From an uncultured Rhodospirillales bacterium (lineage in GTDB: Bacteria > Pseudomonadota > Alphaproteobacteria > ATCC43930 > CGMCC-115725): a DNA stretch of 64,000 nucleotides. The notes under the pieces were generated by a model, which was not told the origin of the DNA, did not search any database, and was given only the letters and a program-made list of their open reading frames with translations. Position 1 is the first letter of the stretch, and each line of letters starts with the position of its first letter. Positions 8,938-18,864 of this stretch are shown piece after piece. Location of the stretch: positions 372,001 to 436,000 of the forward strand of contig CAIKMD010000002.1 of NCBI GenBank assembly GCA_903828515.1. The letters are read 5' to 3'. Made by a program: the position numbers and the translations under genes.

Positions 8938-8980
8938 GTTATCCATCGATAACAAATAGTGGTACGGAACTACTTATAAT
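8938..8980. promoter_or_regulatory. Operator palindrome and -10 box between marR-type gene and maiA
   Basis: GTTATC-CATC-GATAAC (8938-8953) is a perfect inverted repeat with 6-bp arms. A perfect TATAAT lies at 8975-8980 on the plus strand, about 100 bp before the maiA start. The palindrome covers the place where the -35 box of that promoter would be, which fits repression by a bound MarR dimer. A second, imperfect dyad (AGTGGTACGGAACTACT, 8958-8974) lies between them. Which dyad is bound is not known. Confidence 0.5.
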
Positions 8981-9079
8981 TAGCAACCATAGTGGATTTC
9001 ATCCCCACCGGGATATGATTTAACTGCATCCACTGCTTGTGCGTTGATCCGCCGGCACCCTAACCGAAGGCGAGGACTC

Positions 9080-9721
9080 ATGAAACTGTTTGGCTACTTC
9101 CGTTCGTCGGCGGCGTTCCGCGTTCGCATCGCCTTGAATTTGAAGAGCGTCGACTACGATCAGGCCTTCATCCATCTCCGCAAGAACGATCAGCGTTCGG
9201 CGGATTTCCTGAAAATCAATCCGCAGGGCTTGGTACCGGCGTTGATCGACAATGGTCACGTCCTGTCGCAATCGCTGGCGATCATCGAATATCTCGAGGA
9301 GACTCGGCCCGAACCGGCTTTGCTGCCGCGCGACTCGGTGGGTCGCGCCCGGGTGCGCTCGCTGGCGCAGGCGATCGCCTGCGACATCCATCCGATCGAC
9401 AATCTCCGGGTGCTGCAATTCCTCGGCAAAGAGATGAAGCACGATGCCGGCGACATCGAGGCCTGGTTCAATCACTGGGTCAAGGTCGGCTTCGACGGCA
9501 TCGAGCAAAGCCTGGCCACGGACGGCAAGGCGGGGGCCTATTGCCACGGAGACGTACCGGGCCTCGCCGATATCTGCCTGGTGCCGCAAGTTTTTAACGC
9601 GAGGCGCTATCCGAGCTTCGATCTGTCACCGTATCCGACGATCATGCGGATCTTCGGGAACTGCATGAAGCTCGCCGCGTTCGACCGTGCGGTGCCCGAA
9701 AAGCAGCCCGACGCGGAATAA
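9080..9721 (+). CDS. maiA: Maleylacetoacetate (or maleylpyruvate) isomerase, zeta-class GST
   Basis: Glutathione-dependent cis-trans isomerase in the homogentisate (tyrosine) or gentisate route. The 213-residue protein begins LFGYFRSSAAFRVRIALNLK, which contains the zeta-class SSxxxRVRIAL active-site motif, followed by INPQGLVPALIDNGHVLSQSLAIIEYLEE (cis-Pro and the SxSLAI glutathione-binding loop) and the helical C-terminal domain with DIHPIDNLRVLQFL. ATG 9080 follows GAAGGCGAGGA. It is divergent from the MarR gene, the likely regulator. No fumarylacetoacetase or homogentisate dioxygenase is present in the window, so the exact substrate is unresolved. Confidence 0.92.
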   Translation: MKLFGYFRSSAAFRVRIALNLKSVDYDQAFIHLRKNDQRSADFLKINPQGLVPALIDNGHVLSQSLAIIEYLEETRPEPALLPRDSVGRARVRSLAQAIACDIHPIDNLRVLQFLGKEMKHDAGDIEAWFNHWVKVGFDGIEQSLATDGKAGAYCHGDVPGLADICLVPQVFNARRYPSFDLSPYPTIMRIFGNCMKLAAFDRAVPEKQPDAE

Positions 9722-9753
9722 CCCCCCGACGCGGAATTAACCAGGAGGTTTCC

Positions 9754-10119
9754 ATGCCCAATCCGTTCATCCATATCGAACTTTCCACCAGCGACGTCGA
9801 CAAGGCGAAATCGTTCTACGGCTCGCTCTTCGACTGGAAGCTCAAGGACGAGCAGATGGGCCCCGACATGACCTACACGATGGTCAGCGTCGGCGAAGGC
9901 ACCGGCGGCGGCATGATGAAACAGATGATGCCCGGCGCGCCGTCGGCCTGGCTGCCTTATGTCGACGTGTCCGACATCAAGGCCTCGGTCCAGAAAGTCA
10001 CCACGCTGGGTGGCAAGGTCGTGCGCGATGTCATGGAGGTGATGGACGCGGGTTATATCGCGATCATCACCGACCCGACCGGCGCCTATCTAGGGCTGTG
10101 GCAGACGAAGGCGAAATAG
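9754..10119 (+). CDS. VOC-family (glyoxalase-like) protein
   Basis: 121-residue single-domain vicinal oxygen chelate protein. IHIELSTSDVDKAKSFYGSLFDWKL at the N-terminus and AIITDPTGAYLGLWQTKAK at the C-terminus are the two ends of the beta-alpha-beta-beta-beta repeat; AWLPYVDVSDIKASVQKVTTLGGKVV is the second half. It resembles the CFP-30B/glyoxalase-like proteins with unknown substrates. AGGAGG stands upstream of ATG 9754. It follows maiA by 32 bp and may be in the same transcript, which would link it to aromatic ring-cleavage products or glutathione chemistry (inference). Its 3' end overlaps the convergent membrane-protein gene by 30 bp. Confidence 0.85.
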   Translation: MPNPFIHIELSTSDVDKAKSFYGSLFDWKLKDEQMGPDMTYTMVSVGEGTGGGMMKQMMPGAPSAWLPYVDVSDIKASVQKVTTLGGKVVRDVMEVMDAGYIAIITDPTGAYLGLWQTKAK

Positions 10120-10716
10120 TCCCTCGTCGCCAAACAGCCGGCGCATCAACAGATGCATCGGCCATAAGACGAAAAGCGGCAGGACCGCCATTTCCAGCGC
10201 CAGGTATACCGGCGGTGGTATGACGTGCTGCGGCTGGTTGCCCGGCCCGAAGACCCAATTGATGTTGTCGGACGGGTCGCTGAGAAAATAGGTGACGGGA
10301 AGAATCACCCAGAGAAGCGCGAGTTGGCGCGGCAGCGAACGCGGGTCGTAACCGAAGCGATGGAGCAGCCACAGGATCGTCGGCGGCAACACGACGTGAA
10401 AGAGCGACAGGCCGCGCAGGAACAGCGGCTTCGTGCTGTCGAACATGTAATCGGTCAGGCCGATCAAATGCGAACCGCTGACGAAATCGACGCACCAGGC
10501 GAGTTCGAGCGGCAGCACGCCAACCGCCATCATGCCGGCGAGCGCCGGTTTCTCGAAAATCACCGCGATGGCGGTCGAGAACAGGCAGATATCGGACAGC
10601 CAGAGGAAATTCGTCGGTCCCCAATCGCGCCAATAGATCGGGACGATGACGCAGACCAAGGCGGCATAGGCAAGCTTGAGCCACAGCGGAACGACGGCAC
10701 GCGATGGATTGCTCAT
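10090..10716 (-). CDS. Multi-pass membrane protein of unknown function
   Basis: 208 residues with about six hydrophobic segments, beginning with LWLKLAYAALVCVIVPIYWR and including AGMMAVGVLPLELAWCVDFV, HVVLPPTILWLLHRF and LALEMAVLPLFVLWPMHLL. Histidines and a conserved-looking DYMFDSTKPLFLRGLSLFH stretch suggest a real family, but it is not recognised here. The gene lies 10 bp downstream of copA on the same strand and is probably co-transcribed with it, yet nothing in the protein shows metal binding. The last 30 bp overlap the VOC gene on the opposite strand. Confidence 0.7.
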   Translation of the reverse strand: MSNPSRAVVPLWLKLAYAALVCVIVPIYWRDWGPTNFLWLSDICLFSTAIAVIFEKPALAGMMAVGVLPLELAWCVDFVSGSHLIGLTDYMFDSTKPLFLRGLSLFHVVLPPTILWLLHRFGYDPRSLPRQLALLWVILPVTYFLSDPSDNINWVFGPGNQPQHVIPPPVYLALEMAVLPLFVLWPMHLLMRRLFGDEGLFRLRLPQP

Positions 10717-10726
10717 CGCGGCGAGC

Positions 10727-13000
10727 TTAGACCTTAATCCGCGCCAGACGTAACGAATTGCCGACGACGGCGAGCGAACTCACGCTCATCGCGGCGCTGG
10801 CGATCATGGGACTGAGCAGTAAGCCCGATATCGGATAAAGCGCGCCGGCCGCGATCGGAATGGCGAGCGCGTTGAACGCGAAGGCGAAGAACAGGTTCTG
10901 GCGGATATTCGCCATGGTCGCGCGCGAAAGGTGCCGCGCCCGAAGGATCCCGTCGAGATCGCCTTTCACCAGCGTGACGCCCGCGCTTTCGAGCGCCACG
11001 TCGGCGCCGGTTCCCATGGCGATGCCGACCGTGGCCTGGGCGAGGGCAGGCGCGTCGTTGATGCCGTCGCCCGCCATAGCGACGCGGCGTCCCCGTGCCT
11101 GAAGCTTTTCGATGAGTGCGGCTTTCTGGGCGGGGAGCATCTCGGCCTCGACATCGTCGATGCCGAGGCGGGACGCGATGACCTGTGCCGTTGCCCTTGC
11201 ATCGCCGGTTGCCATAACGACGCGGATGCTGTCGGCGCGCAACGCGGCAAGCGCCGTCGCGGCGTTCGGTTTCGGGGTGTCGGCGATGGCGATATAGCCA
11301 GCGAGAATTCCATCGAGCGCCGCGAAGACCACCGTCTCGCCGTCCTGGCGTCGTTTCTTCGCCTCGACCGGCAGAGCGTCGGCACCGATGCCGAGCGTCA
11401 GCATCAAGGCGAAATTGCCGATCGCGACACGGCGATTTTCGATCAGCGCGGTGGCGCCCTGACCGGTGACAGCTTTGAAATCATGAGTCTCTGCCAGCGT
11501 TAGAGAACGCGTTTGCGCTTCGGCCAGGATCGCGGCGGCAAGCGGATGCTCGCTGCCGCGTTCGAGCGAGGCGACAAGGCGCAGCAATTCGTTCTCGGAG
11601 ACGCCGATCGCACCGAGGCCGACGACACGCGGCTTGCCTTCGGTGAGCGTGCCGGTCTTGTCGATCACCAGCGTGTCGATCGCGGCGAGACGTTCGAGCG
11701 CCTCGGCGTCGCGGAACAGGATACCGGCGCGCGCGCCGCGTCCCGATGCGGCCATGATCGACATCGGCGTGGCGAGGCCGAGCGCGCACGGACAGGCGAT
11801 GATGAGAACGGCAACCGCGTTGACCAGCGCATAGGCGAGCGCCGGCGCCGGCCCGAACAAGGCCCAGGCAAGGAAAGTGACGGTGGCGATGCCGATCACC
11901 GCCGGCACGAACCATGCCGCGATGGCGTCGGCGAGACGCTGCACCGGCGCGCGGCTGCGCTGCGCCTTGGCGACGAGCGCCACGATCTGCGCGAGCAGGG
12001 TCTCGGCGCCGATGCGCTCGGCCCGCATGACGAAGGAGCCGGTGCCGTTGAGCGTGGCGCCGGTCACGTTGTCGCCTGGGCGTTTCTCGATCGGCATCGC
12101 CTCGCCGGTGATCATCGATTCATCGATCGTTCCGCTGCCGTCGATCAACGTGCCGTCGACCGGGACCTTCTCGCCCGGCCGCACGCGCAGTCGATCGCCG
12201 CGCGCGATATGGTCGAGCGGAACATCGCTCTCGTTGCCGGCTTCGTCGATGCGGCGCGCGGTCTTGGGAGCGAGACCGAGCAGCGCCTTGATCGCGGCGC
12301 CGGTCGCGGCGCGTGCGCGCAACTCAAGCACCTGGCCCAGCAGAACCAGAACGGTAATGACGGCGGCGGCTTCGAAATAGACCGGCACCGCGCCGTCCAT
12401 ATCGCGAAACGCGGACGGAAAGAGGCCGGGGGCGAGTAGCGCGACGAGACTGTCGAGATAGGCGATGCCGGTGCCGAGCGCAATCAACGTGAACATGTTG
12501 AACCGGCGATGGACGAGTGACGACCAGCCGCGGACGAAGAACGGCGCACCGGCCCAGGCGACGACCGGCGTGGCGAAGACGAATTGCAGCCATGGTAAAA
12601 GCTCGCCGCTCATCGCCAGCCCGACAACCGGCAGCGCCAGCGCCAGGCCGATCCAGAACCGTCTTGTCATATCGGCGAGTTCGGGATTGGGCGCGGCCGA
12701 AGCAGTCGGCACCATGGGTTCGAGGGCCATGCCGCAGATCGGGCAGGGGCCGGGACCGGCCGATTGCACCTCCGGATGCATCGGGCAGGTCCAGAGCGTG
12801 CCCGGTTGTGTTTGCGTCGGCGTCAGAGGTTTGGGCGCGGGGGAAAGATACTTCGCCGGATCGGCGACGAATTTCGTCTTGCACCCATTGCCGCAGAAAA
12901 AATAATCGCCGCCGTCATGGGTTGTTCGATGCGGCGTCTTCGCCGGATCGACGGTCATGCCGCAGACGATATCCTTGGTCGGGTTCGCGTTGACGCTCAT
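10727..13000 (-). CDS. copA: Copper-exporting P1B-type ATPase
   Basis: 757-residue inner-membrane pump moving Cu(I) out of the cytosol. Order of domains: an N-terminal YHS metal-binding domain ([17 protein letters not shown], with CGNGC), a heavy-metal-binding region with CPMHPEV and CPICGM, eight membrane spans, the actuator TGE motif (ITGEAMP), the transport-site CPC in [13 protein letters not shown], the phosphorylation site [11 protein letters not shown], the HP motif (SEHPLA) and the hinge [15 protein letters not shown]. The last spans carry [15 protein letters not shown], matching the Cu(I) class. The classic HMA domain is replaced by YHS plus HMBD. It is divergent from csoR around a perfect palindrome, so it is very probably copper-induced. 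Confidence 0.95.
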   Translation of the reverse strand: MSVNANPTKDIVCGMTVDPAKTPHRTTHDGGDYFFCGNGCKTKFVADPAKYLSPAPKPLTPTQTQPGTLWTCPMHPEVQSAGPGPCPICGMALEPMVPTASAAPNPELADMTRRFWIGLALALPVVGLAMSGELLPWLQFVFATPVVAWAGAPFFVRGWSSLVHRRFNMFTLIALGTGIAYLDSLVALLAPGLFPSAFRDMDGAVPVYFEAAAVITVLVLLGQVLELRARAATGAAIKALLGLAPKTARRIDEAGNESDVPLDHIARGDRLRVRPGEKVPVDGTLIDGSGTIDESMITGEAMPIEKRPGDNVTGATLNGTGSFVMRAERIGAETLLAQIVALVAKAQRSRAPVQRLADAIAAWFVPAVIGIATVTFLAWALFGPAPALAYALVNAVAVLIIACPCALGLATPMSIMAASGRGARAGILFRDAEALERLAAIDTLVIDKTGTLTEGKPRVVGLGAIGVSENELLRLVASLERGSEHPLAAAILAEAQTRSLTLAETHDFKAVTGQGATALIENRRVAIGNFALMLTLGIGADALPVEAKKRRQDGETVVFAALDGILAGYIAIADTPKPNAATALAALRADSIRVVMATGDARATAQVIASRLGIDDVEAEMLPAQKAALIEKLQARGRRVAMAGDGINDAPALAQATVGIAMGTGADVALESAGVTLVKGDLDGILRARHLSRATMANIRQNLFFAFAFNALAIPIAAGALYPISGLLLSPMIASAAMSVSSLAVVGNSLRLARIKV

Positions 13001-13007
13001 CTGGACC

Positions 13008-13026
13008 TATACCCTAGGGGGGTATA
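13008..13026. promoter_or_regulatory. CsoR operator between copA and csoR
   Basis: TATACCC-TAGGG-GGGTATA is a perfect inverted repeat with 7-bp arms and a 5-bp centre, closely resembling the GC-core, AT-flanked operators known for CsoR copper repressors. It fills most of the 28-bp gap between the start codons of copA (minus, 13000) and csoR (plus, 13029), so one bound tetramer could block both genes. It also overlaps the region where ribosome-binding sites would be expected. Confidence 0.75.
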
Positions 13027-13028
13027 CT

Positions 13029-13313
13029 ATGGTCGCCATGAGAGACAGCGTCAAGAAAGCAGCGGCGACACGATTGTCGCGGATCGAAGGTCAGGTGCGT
13101 GGGGTCGCGCGCATGATCGACGAGGACCGTTATTGCATCGACGTGATGAACCAGATCGAGGCGGTCAAGGCCGCGCTCAAGAAGGTCGAGGACGCGATCC
13201 TGCGCGACCATATCGAGCATTGCGTCGAGCATTCGATCATGTCCGGCGACGCGAAGGATCAGCGCAAGAAGGTCGCCGAGCTGGTCCAGGTGCTGGGCCG
13301 GATCACGTCCTAG
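13029..13313 (+). CDS. csoR: CsoR-family copper-sensing repressor
   Basis: 94-residue all-helical metal-sensing repressor. Motifs: KKAAATRLSRIEGQVRGVARMIDEDRYCIDVMNQI, where the Cys of DRYC is the first copper ligand, and DHIEHCVEHSI, giving the His and second Cys of the C-H-C set of CsoR. The basic RLSRIEGQVRG segment is the DNA-facing helix. Start choice: ATG 13029 (six bases after GGGGGG) or ATG 13038 (MRDSVKK, better family fit at the N-terminus); the longer form is given. Copper binding should release the palindrome upstream and induce both itself and copA. Confidence 0.92.
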   Translation: MVAMRDSVKKAAATRLSRIEGQVRGVARMIDEDRYCIDVMNQIEAVKAALKKVEDAILRDHIEHCVEHSIMSGDAKDQRKKVAELVQVLGRITS

Positions 13314-13337
13314 CGGCGCTGCTTTCCACGCAAAAGA

Positions 13338-13367
13338 AAAGGGCCGCAGCTTGCGCTGCGGCCCTTT
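13338..13367. terminator. Bidirectional terminator between csoR and groL
   Basis: AAAGGGCCGCAGC-TTGC-GCTGCGGCCCTTT is a perfect 13-bp stem with a 4-base loop, located between the csoR stop (13313) and the groL stop (13389), which converge. Its A-rich left flank and TTT right flank give short U-tracts in both directions. Confidence 0.85.
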
Positions 13368-13388
13368 CGGTAGACTGTGCTGGCTGGA

Positions 13389-15059
<1,671 letters not shown>

Positions 15060-15078
15060 TCAATCTGTGGGGATGGGC

Positions 15079-15396
15079 TCAGGCGACCTTGCGGGCTTTC
15101 GCCGGGGTGCCTTCGATGATGCCCATGATGTCGCTTTCTTTCATGATCATCAGCTCTTCGCCATCGAGCTTCACTTCGGTGCCGGACCACTTGCCGAACA
15201 GCACGCGGTCGCCGACTTTGACGTCGAGGGCAACGAGAGCGCCGGCTTCGTTGCGAGCGCCGGGGCCCGCCGCGATGATCTCGCCTTCCATCGGCTTTTC
15301 CTGAGCGGTGTCGGGAATGATGATCCCGCCAGCGGTCTTTTCGTCCTGCTTAAGGCGCCGAACAACGACGCGGTCGTGCAAGGGACGGAACTTCAT
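15079..15396 (-). CDS. groS: Co-chaperonin GroES (Hsp10)
   Basis: 105-residue lid of the GroEL chamber. [20 protein letters not shown], the mobile loop with [16 protein letters not shown], and [20 protein letters not shown] are diagnostic. The start is ATG 15396, preceded by AGGAGGAG; the frame is open 63 bp further upstream but that stretch belongs to the leader with the CIRCE. First gene of groS-groL. Confidence 0.98.
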   Translation of the reverse strand: MKFRPLHDRVVVRRLKQDEKTAGGIIIPDTAQEKPMEGEIIAAGPGARNEAGALVALDVKVGDRVLFGKWSGTEVKLDGEELMIMKESDIMGIIEGTPAKARKVA

Positions 15397-15452
15397 GAAT
15401 CTCCTCCTAGGTGAGATAATTTGGGGTTTCGGATTATCCGATGACCGGATTA

Positions 15453-15479
15453 TTAGCACTCATGCTTAATGAGTGCCAC
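15453..15479. promoter_or_regulatory. CIRCE element (HrcA operator) of groES-groEL
   Basis: TTAGCACTC-N9-GAGTGCCAC: the left arm matches the CIRCE consensus fully, and the right arm agrees in GAGTGC but departs in the last three positions. The 9-bp spacer is exact. It lies immediately downstream of the predicted -10 box and 57 bp before the groS start, the normal place for HrcA repression. Confidence 0.9.
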
Positions 15480-15481
15480 AG

Positions 15482-15510
15482 AGATAGTCCGGCCCCTCCG
15501 GAGATTCAAG
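15482..15510 (-). promoter_or_regulatory. RpoH (sigma-32) type promoter of groES-groEL
   Basis: On the minus strand CTTGAA (15505-15510), 17 bp, then CTATCT (15482-15487). This fits the alphaproteobacterial RpoH promoter pattern (CTTG in the -35 box, CTATnT in the -10 box). Transcription would begin around 15475, inside the CIRCE, so the operon would be induced by RpoH and repressed by HrcA. Confidence 0.7.
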
Positions 15511-15576
15511 AGCGAGAAAGAAATCTTTGTAGAATATTGATTTTAAAAGATATTTTATTAGCCTTCGAGGCTTGCG

Positions 15577-17049
15577 TCAGAGTCGGCGATAGACGTCCGA
15601 GAGTTCGAAGCTGACCACCGGACCCGGCTTTTCCATCGATTTGGCGATGCATTCGCCGTCGATAAACCGAAAGCCCGCGCCGACCGCCGCTGCCACCAGG
15701 CTGAGGCTGGACGCCCCACCGACGAAGGCGATCAGGCCGGCCTTGCGCGCGCCGTCGCTGAACCGGCTCAGCAGCTTCATGGTGGTGAGTTCGGGCCCCG
15801 CGTGACGGCCGATCAGGCACCCGACATGGGGGATGTGGGCGCCGGCGTAGGCGGCAAAGTCGGTGGTTTCGAGCGGCAGGCGCGCCACGACCGCGCGGCA
15901 ATGCGGCTGCAGGGGCGCCGTCAGTTCGATCAGCCTGGTCTTCGGCACGCCATCGGGGACGCGCACCAGTTCAGCGATCAGAAGGGGCGTGGTTCCCTCG
16001 GGAAGGCCATCCCGCAGCGCCGCGATGTAATCGAAGCGGCGGTTGGTGCGCGACAGCGTCTCGAAATGGATCGGCAGGCTGAGCAGGAGGCGCTTGCCGT
16101 CGCGTTTCAACTCGCGCAGATCGTCTTGGATACGGATCAGCGCGGCGAAATCCAGCGCGGCAAGTGCCTCTTCGTCTGTACCCGGGATGTCGGCGCTGCT
16201 CGAACTGCAGCGATAACCGGAAATGATGTGCAGTTGCGTGTCCCAGACCGGACGATAGACGAAACGCGGTTTTTGCAGCAATCGAGCAACGCGCCGACGA
16301 TTGCTGAAGCGGAACGCCACCTCGGCGTTGGCCGACGGAACCAGCGGTGACCAATGCGGTTCGTCCTCACGTGATGTCGGCGACGGCTCGCAAGACATGG
16401 GTTCGCGAGAGATGGGGAGACCGCAATCGATCGCGACCAGTTCTTCGTGCCGTTGCTTGGGCGCCACGCGGCGCGGCGCGGCGACGCTCGCCGGTATCGG
16501 TGGGATGACGTCGCTCTCGGGCGCGGCGAGGGCGAGGGTCGCGAGCGAAGGTATCTCGGAATAAATGAGGCTTTTTTTGTCGGGGTGCCGCGCTGCCGCC
16601 TTTACCTCGAGCGCGTCGCCACTCTCGTCGCCCAGCAGCGTATCGCCGATCTCCTTGGCGATGAGGCGCGATTTGGTCCGGGCCTGGTGTTCGCTGAGAT
16701 GGGCGAACAGGATGATGTACCGTTCGTCCGGCAGCGCCGCGAACATGTCGCCGGGAAAAAGGTGACGGGCGATCGTGTTGCGCGCGATGCGTTCGGCACG
16801 CTCGGCGATGCGCGGCCAGTCGGCGCCCATCCGCATCTTGACCGGCGCGAGGCCGATCACGTTGACCCGGCCGGCTTTGAGATGATCGTGCGCGCCATCC
16901 TCGGCGAAGCGCTCGAGCGTCGCATGGAATGCTTCGGACGAAACCGGCTTCGCATGAGGTGTATTGGCCGGTGTAGCGCTCGTGCTTTCCGAGCCGCCGA
17001 ACAGCGTGGAAACGAAACGCGTGAGGAGATTGGGATGTCGTGCGGCCAT
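15577..17049 (-). CDS. Degenerate GGDEF-EAL-like protein, copy 1
   Basis: 490-residue cytosolic protein, not an active enzyme by sequence. Residues about 80-150 resemble a GGDEF domain (AERIARNTIARHLFPGDMFA, then ERYIILFAHL), but the GG(D/E)EF active loop is replaced by PDERY. Residues about 270-485 follow the course of an EAL domain: FVYRPVWDTQLHIISGYRC stands where YQPIVDLxTGxIxGxEAL is expected, LLLSLPIHFETLSR matches the NLS strand, and GAGFRFIDGECIAKSMEKPG matches the C-terminal GxxxxQGxxxxxP region. The EAL, the metal-binding Glu/Asp and DDFGTG are missing. A Pro-rich linker joins the halves. A nearly co-linear paralogue follows upstream. A role as nucleotide or protein-binding pseudo-enzyme is inference. 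Confidence 0.7.
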   Translation of the reverse strand: MAARHPNLLTRFVSTLFGGSESTSATPANTPHAKPVSSEAFHATLERFAEDGAHDHLKAGRVNVIGLAPVKMRMGADWPRIAERAERIARNTIARHLFPGDMFAALPDERYIILFAHLSEHQARTKSRLIAKEIGDTLLGDESGDALEVKAAARHPDKKSLIYSEIPSLATLALAAPESDVIPPIPASVAAPRRVAPKQRHEELVAIDCGLPISREPMSCEPSPTSREDEPHWSPLVPSANAEVAFRFSNRRRVARLLQKPRFVYRPVWDTQLHIISGYRCSSSSADIPGTDEEALAALDFAALIRIQDDLRELKRDGKRLLLSLPIHFETLSRTNRRFDYIAALRDGLPEGTTPLLIAELVRVPDGVPKTRLIELTAPLQPHCRAVVARLPLETTDFAAYAGAHIPHVGCLIGRHAGPELTTMKLLSRFSDGARKAGLIAFVGGASSLSLVAAAVGAGFRFIDGECIAKSMEKPGPVVSFELSDVYRRL

Positions 17050-17196
17050 GCAACGAGTCTCGGACGCGGTGCCTTAACGCGACGTTAGGACTCGTCGTGC
17101 CGCCGCCGCAAAAGCCGTGACAAAATTGGGTGGTTACCGCGCGTTCATTGTGCAGTACCCATTCGCTGATTTTTCATCACAGTTCCGACACAGGCC

Positions 17197-18555
17197 TTAA
17201 AGGCCGCGATAGATGTCTGCGAGTTCGAAGCTGACTACGGCGCCTGGTTTATCCATCGAGCGGGCGACGCATTCACCGTCGATGAACCGGTATCCGGCGC
17301 CGACTGCGGCGGCGACCAGACTGAGGCTCGTCACGCGTCCGACGAAAGTGCCAAGCCCAGCCTTTTGCGCGCCGTCGCTGAATCGGCCAAGAAGCTTCAT
17401 GGTCGTCAATTCGGGTTCGTTGCGTTTGTCGATTATGCAACCGACGAGGGGAATACGGGCGCCCGCGAATGCACTGAAATCCGTCGTTTCGAGCGCCAGG
17501 CGAACCACGACGGCCCGACACAGGGCCTGAAGTGGCCCGGTCATTTCGACCAAGCGGCCTTTGGGCACGCCGTCGGGCACGCGCACGACTTCCAAAATCA
17601 ACAGCGTCGATCGTCCCTCGGGCAGCCCGTTGCGCAACGCGTTGACATAGGCCTGTCGGCGGGACGACCGGGAAAGCGTATCGAAATGAACCGGCAGGCT
17701 GACGAGCAAGCGCCGGCCGGTGCGGTTCAGATCTTCGAGGTTCGCGTGGACGCGCGCGAGAATCGCGAAGTCCAGTTCCGCGAGCGCATCTTCATCCTGG
17801 ATCGAGAGGGAGGAGTCAGACGTGCTGCAGCGGTATCCCGAGATGACGTTGTTCCGTATGTCCCAAATCGGGCGATAGACGAATTCGGGTTCCTTGCGCG
17901 CGGCCTCACATGCAACCGTGTCGCCGGGTAAGGGCTTTGCACTCGGTTCCATCGTTACCCAGAACGGGTCGGCCACCGGCTTTTGTTCGAACGTCTCAGA
18001 GGGGGCTGTTTCGTCGTCGATGGCGGTCACAGTCAGGGTCTCGAGCGAGGGGGCATCGGAGAAAGTCAGCCCTTTCGCGCCGTCGAGTGATCCAGTTTTA
18101 ACCTGGATCGAGTCGTTCCCCTTGTCGCCTAAAAGCGTGTCGGCGATTTCCTTGGCGATCAGCCGGGCTTTGATTTGCGCCTGACGTTCGACGAGGCTGG
18201 CGAAGAGAATAATATAATTTTCGTTCCCCATCGTGGAGAACATATCGCCAGGCAGCAGATGGTGAGCGATAACGTTACGCGCGATGCGGTCGGCACGTTC
18301 AGCCACCCGCGGCCAATCGTCACCCACCTGAGCTTTGACCTTGCCGAGCCCGATGACGTTCAGGCATCCGGCCTTGAACTTCTCCGGTGCGCTGGGGTCG
18401 ATGAGGCTTTTGACGGTCGCGTGGAAAGCCTCGGGCAGGATCGGTGAGCCATGGGGTACGTCGGGTGCCTTGCGACGCGCGGCCTCGCCAACGGTGCCGC
18501 GCAACAATGCAGTCAGGAACGGGCGGATACCAGTTTGATCGAGTGGTGCCATCAA
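17197..18555 (-). CDS. Degenerate GGDEF-EAL-like protein, copy 2
   Basis: 452-residue paralogue of the gene downstream. Matching blocks include LPGDMFSTMGNENYIILFAS, RLIAKEIADTLLGDKGND, EFVYRPIWDIRNNVISGYRC, LLVSLPVHFDTLSRSSRR, LLILEVVRVPDGVPKGRLVE, ELTTMKLLGRFSDGAQKAGL and YRFIDGECVARSMDKPG. As in copy 1, no GGDEF or EAL catalytic residues remain. The linker between halves is shorter and differs in sequence, so the copies are old rather than a recent duplication. The two genes are 147 bp apart on the same strand. Two start codons lie side by side (ATG 18555 and 18552). Confidence 0.7.
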   Translation of the reverse strand: MMAPLDQTGIRPFLTALLRGTVGEAARRKAPDVPHGSPILPEAFHATVKSLIDPSAPEKFKAGCLNVIGLGKVKAQVGDDWPRVAERADRIARNVIAHHLLPGDMFSTMGNENYIILFASLVERQAQIKARLIAKEIADTLLGDKGNDSIQVKTGSLDGAKGLTFSDAPSLETLTVTAIDDETAPSETFEQKPVADPFWVTMEPSAKPLPGDTVACEAARKEPEFVYRPIWDIRNNVISGYRCSTSDSSLSIQDEDALAELDFAILARVHANLEDLNRTGRRLLVSLPVHFDTLSRSSRRQAYVNALRNGLPEGRSTLLILEVVRVPDGVPKGRLVEMTGPLQALCRAVVVRLALETTDFSAFAGARIPLVGCIIDKRNEPELTTMKLLGRFSDGAQKAGLGTFVGRVTSLSLVAAAVGAGYRFIDGECVARSMDKPGAVVSFELADIYRGL

Positions 18556-18635
18556 GCTGGTTTACGCCAGACCGGATATCCCGAAAATCATGCATTCGTA
18601 TGAGATGCGGTAATCGGCTGAATACGACTGGCCGA

Positions 18636-18710
18636 TGGTGGGCGCTGTAGGGATTGAACCTACGACCCCACCCGTGTGAAGGGTGTGCTCTCCCGCTGAG
18701 CTAAGCGCCC
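18636..18710 (-). tRNA. tRNA-Val (anticodon CAC)
   Basis: A full cloverleaf can be folded by eye: acceptor stem GGGCGCT/AGCGCCC, D-arm GCTC...GAGC, anticodon stem CACCC/GGGTG with loop TTCACAC, T-arm GTAGG-TTCAATC-CCTAC, discriminator A and an encoded CCA at the 3' end (18636-18638). The loop puts CAC at positions 34-36, reading the valine codon GUG. A good promoter lies 25 bp upstream. No integrase or repeated tRNA end was seen beside it. Confidence 0.95.
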
Positions 18711-18735
18711 GGTCCGTCGCAAAGGCCGTGGCGGG

Positions 18736-18764
18736 ATGTAGGGCCGCGCGCGCGAGCATGTCAA
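18736..18764 (-). promoter_or_regulatory. Promoter of tRNA-Val
   Basis: On the minus strand a perfect TTGACA (18759-18764) is followed after 17 bp by CTACAT (18736-18741), and the mature tRNA begins 25 bp downstream. The spacer and the downstream discriminator are GC-rich, as is common for stable RNA promoters under stringent control. Confidence 0.65.
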
Positions 18765-18864
18765 GCCGCGCACCCGGTTTCGGGCGCTTGCGTTGACAGG
18801 ATCGGGGCGCGCGTGGGATCGTCCGCCCAACATTGGCGATAAGATTTCGTGGGGCGAGGAAGCC

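Noticed and set aside
18636..18710. tRNA-Val as the attachment site of an integrated island
   Set aside because: No integrase gene and no duplicated tRNA 3' end were found on either side.
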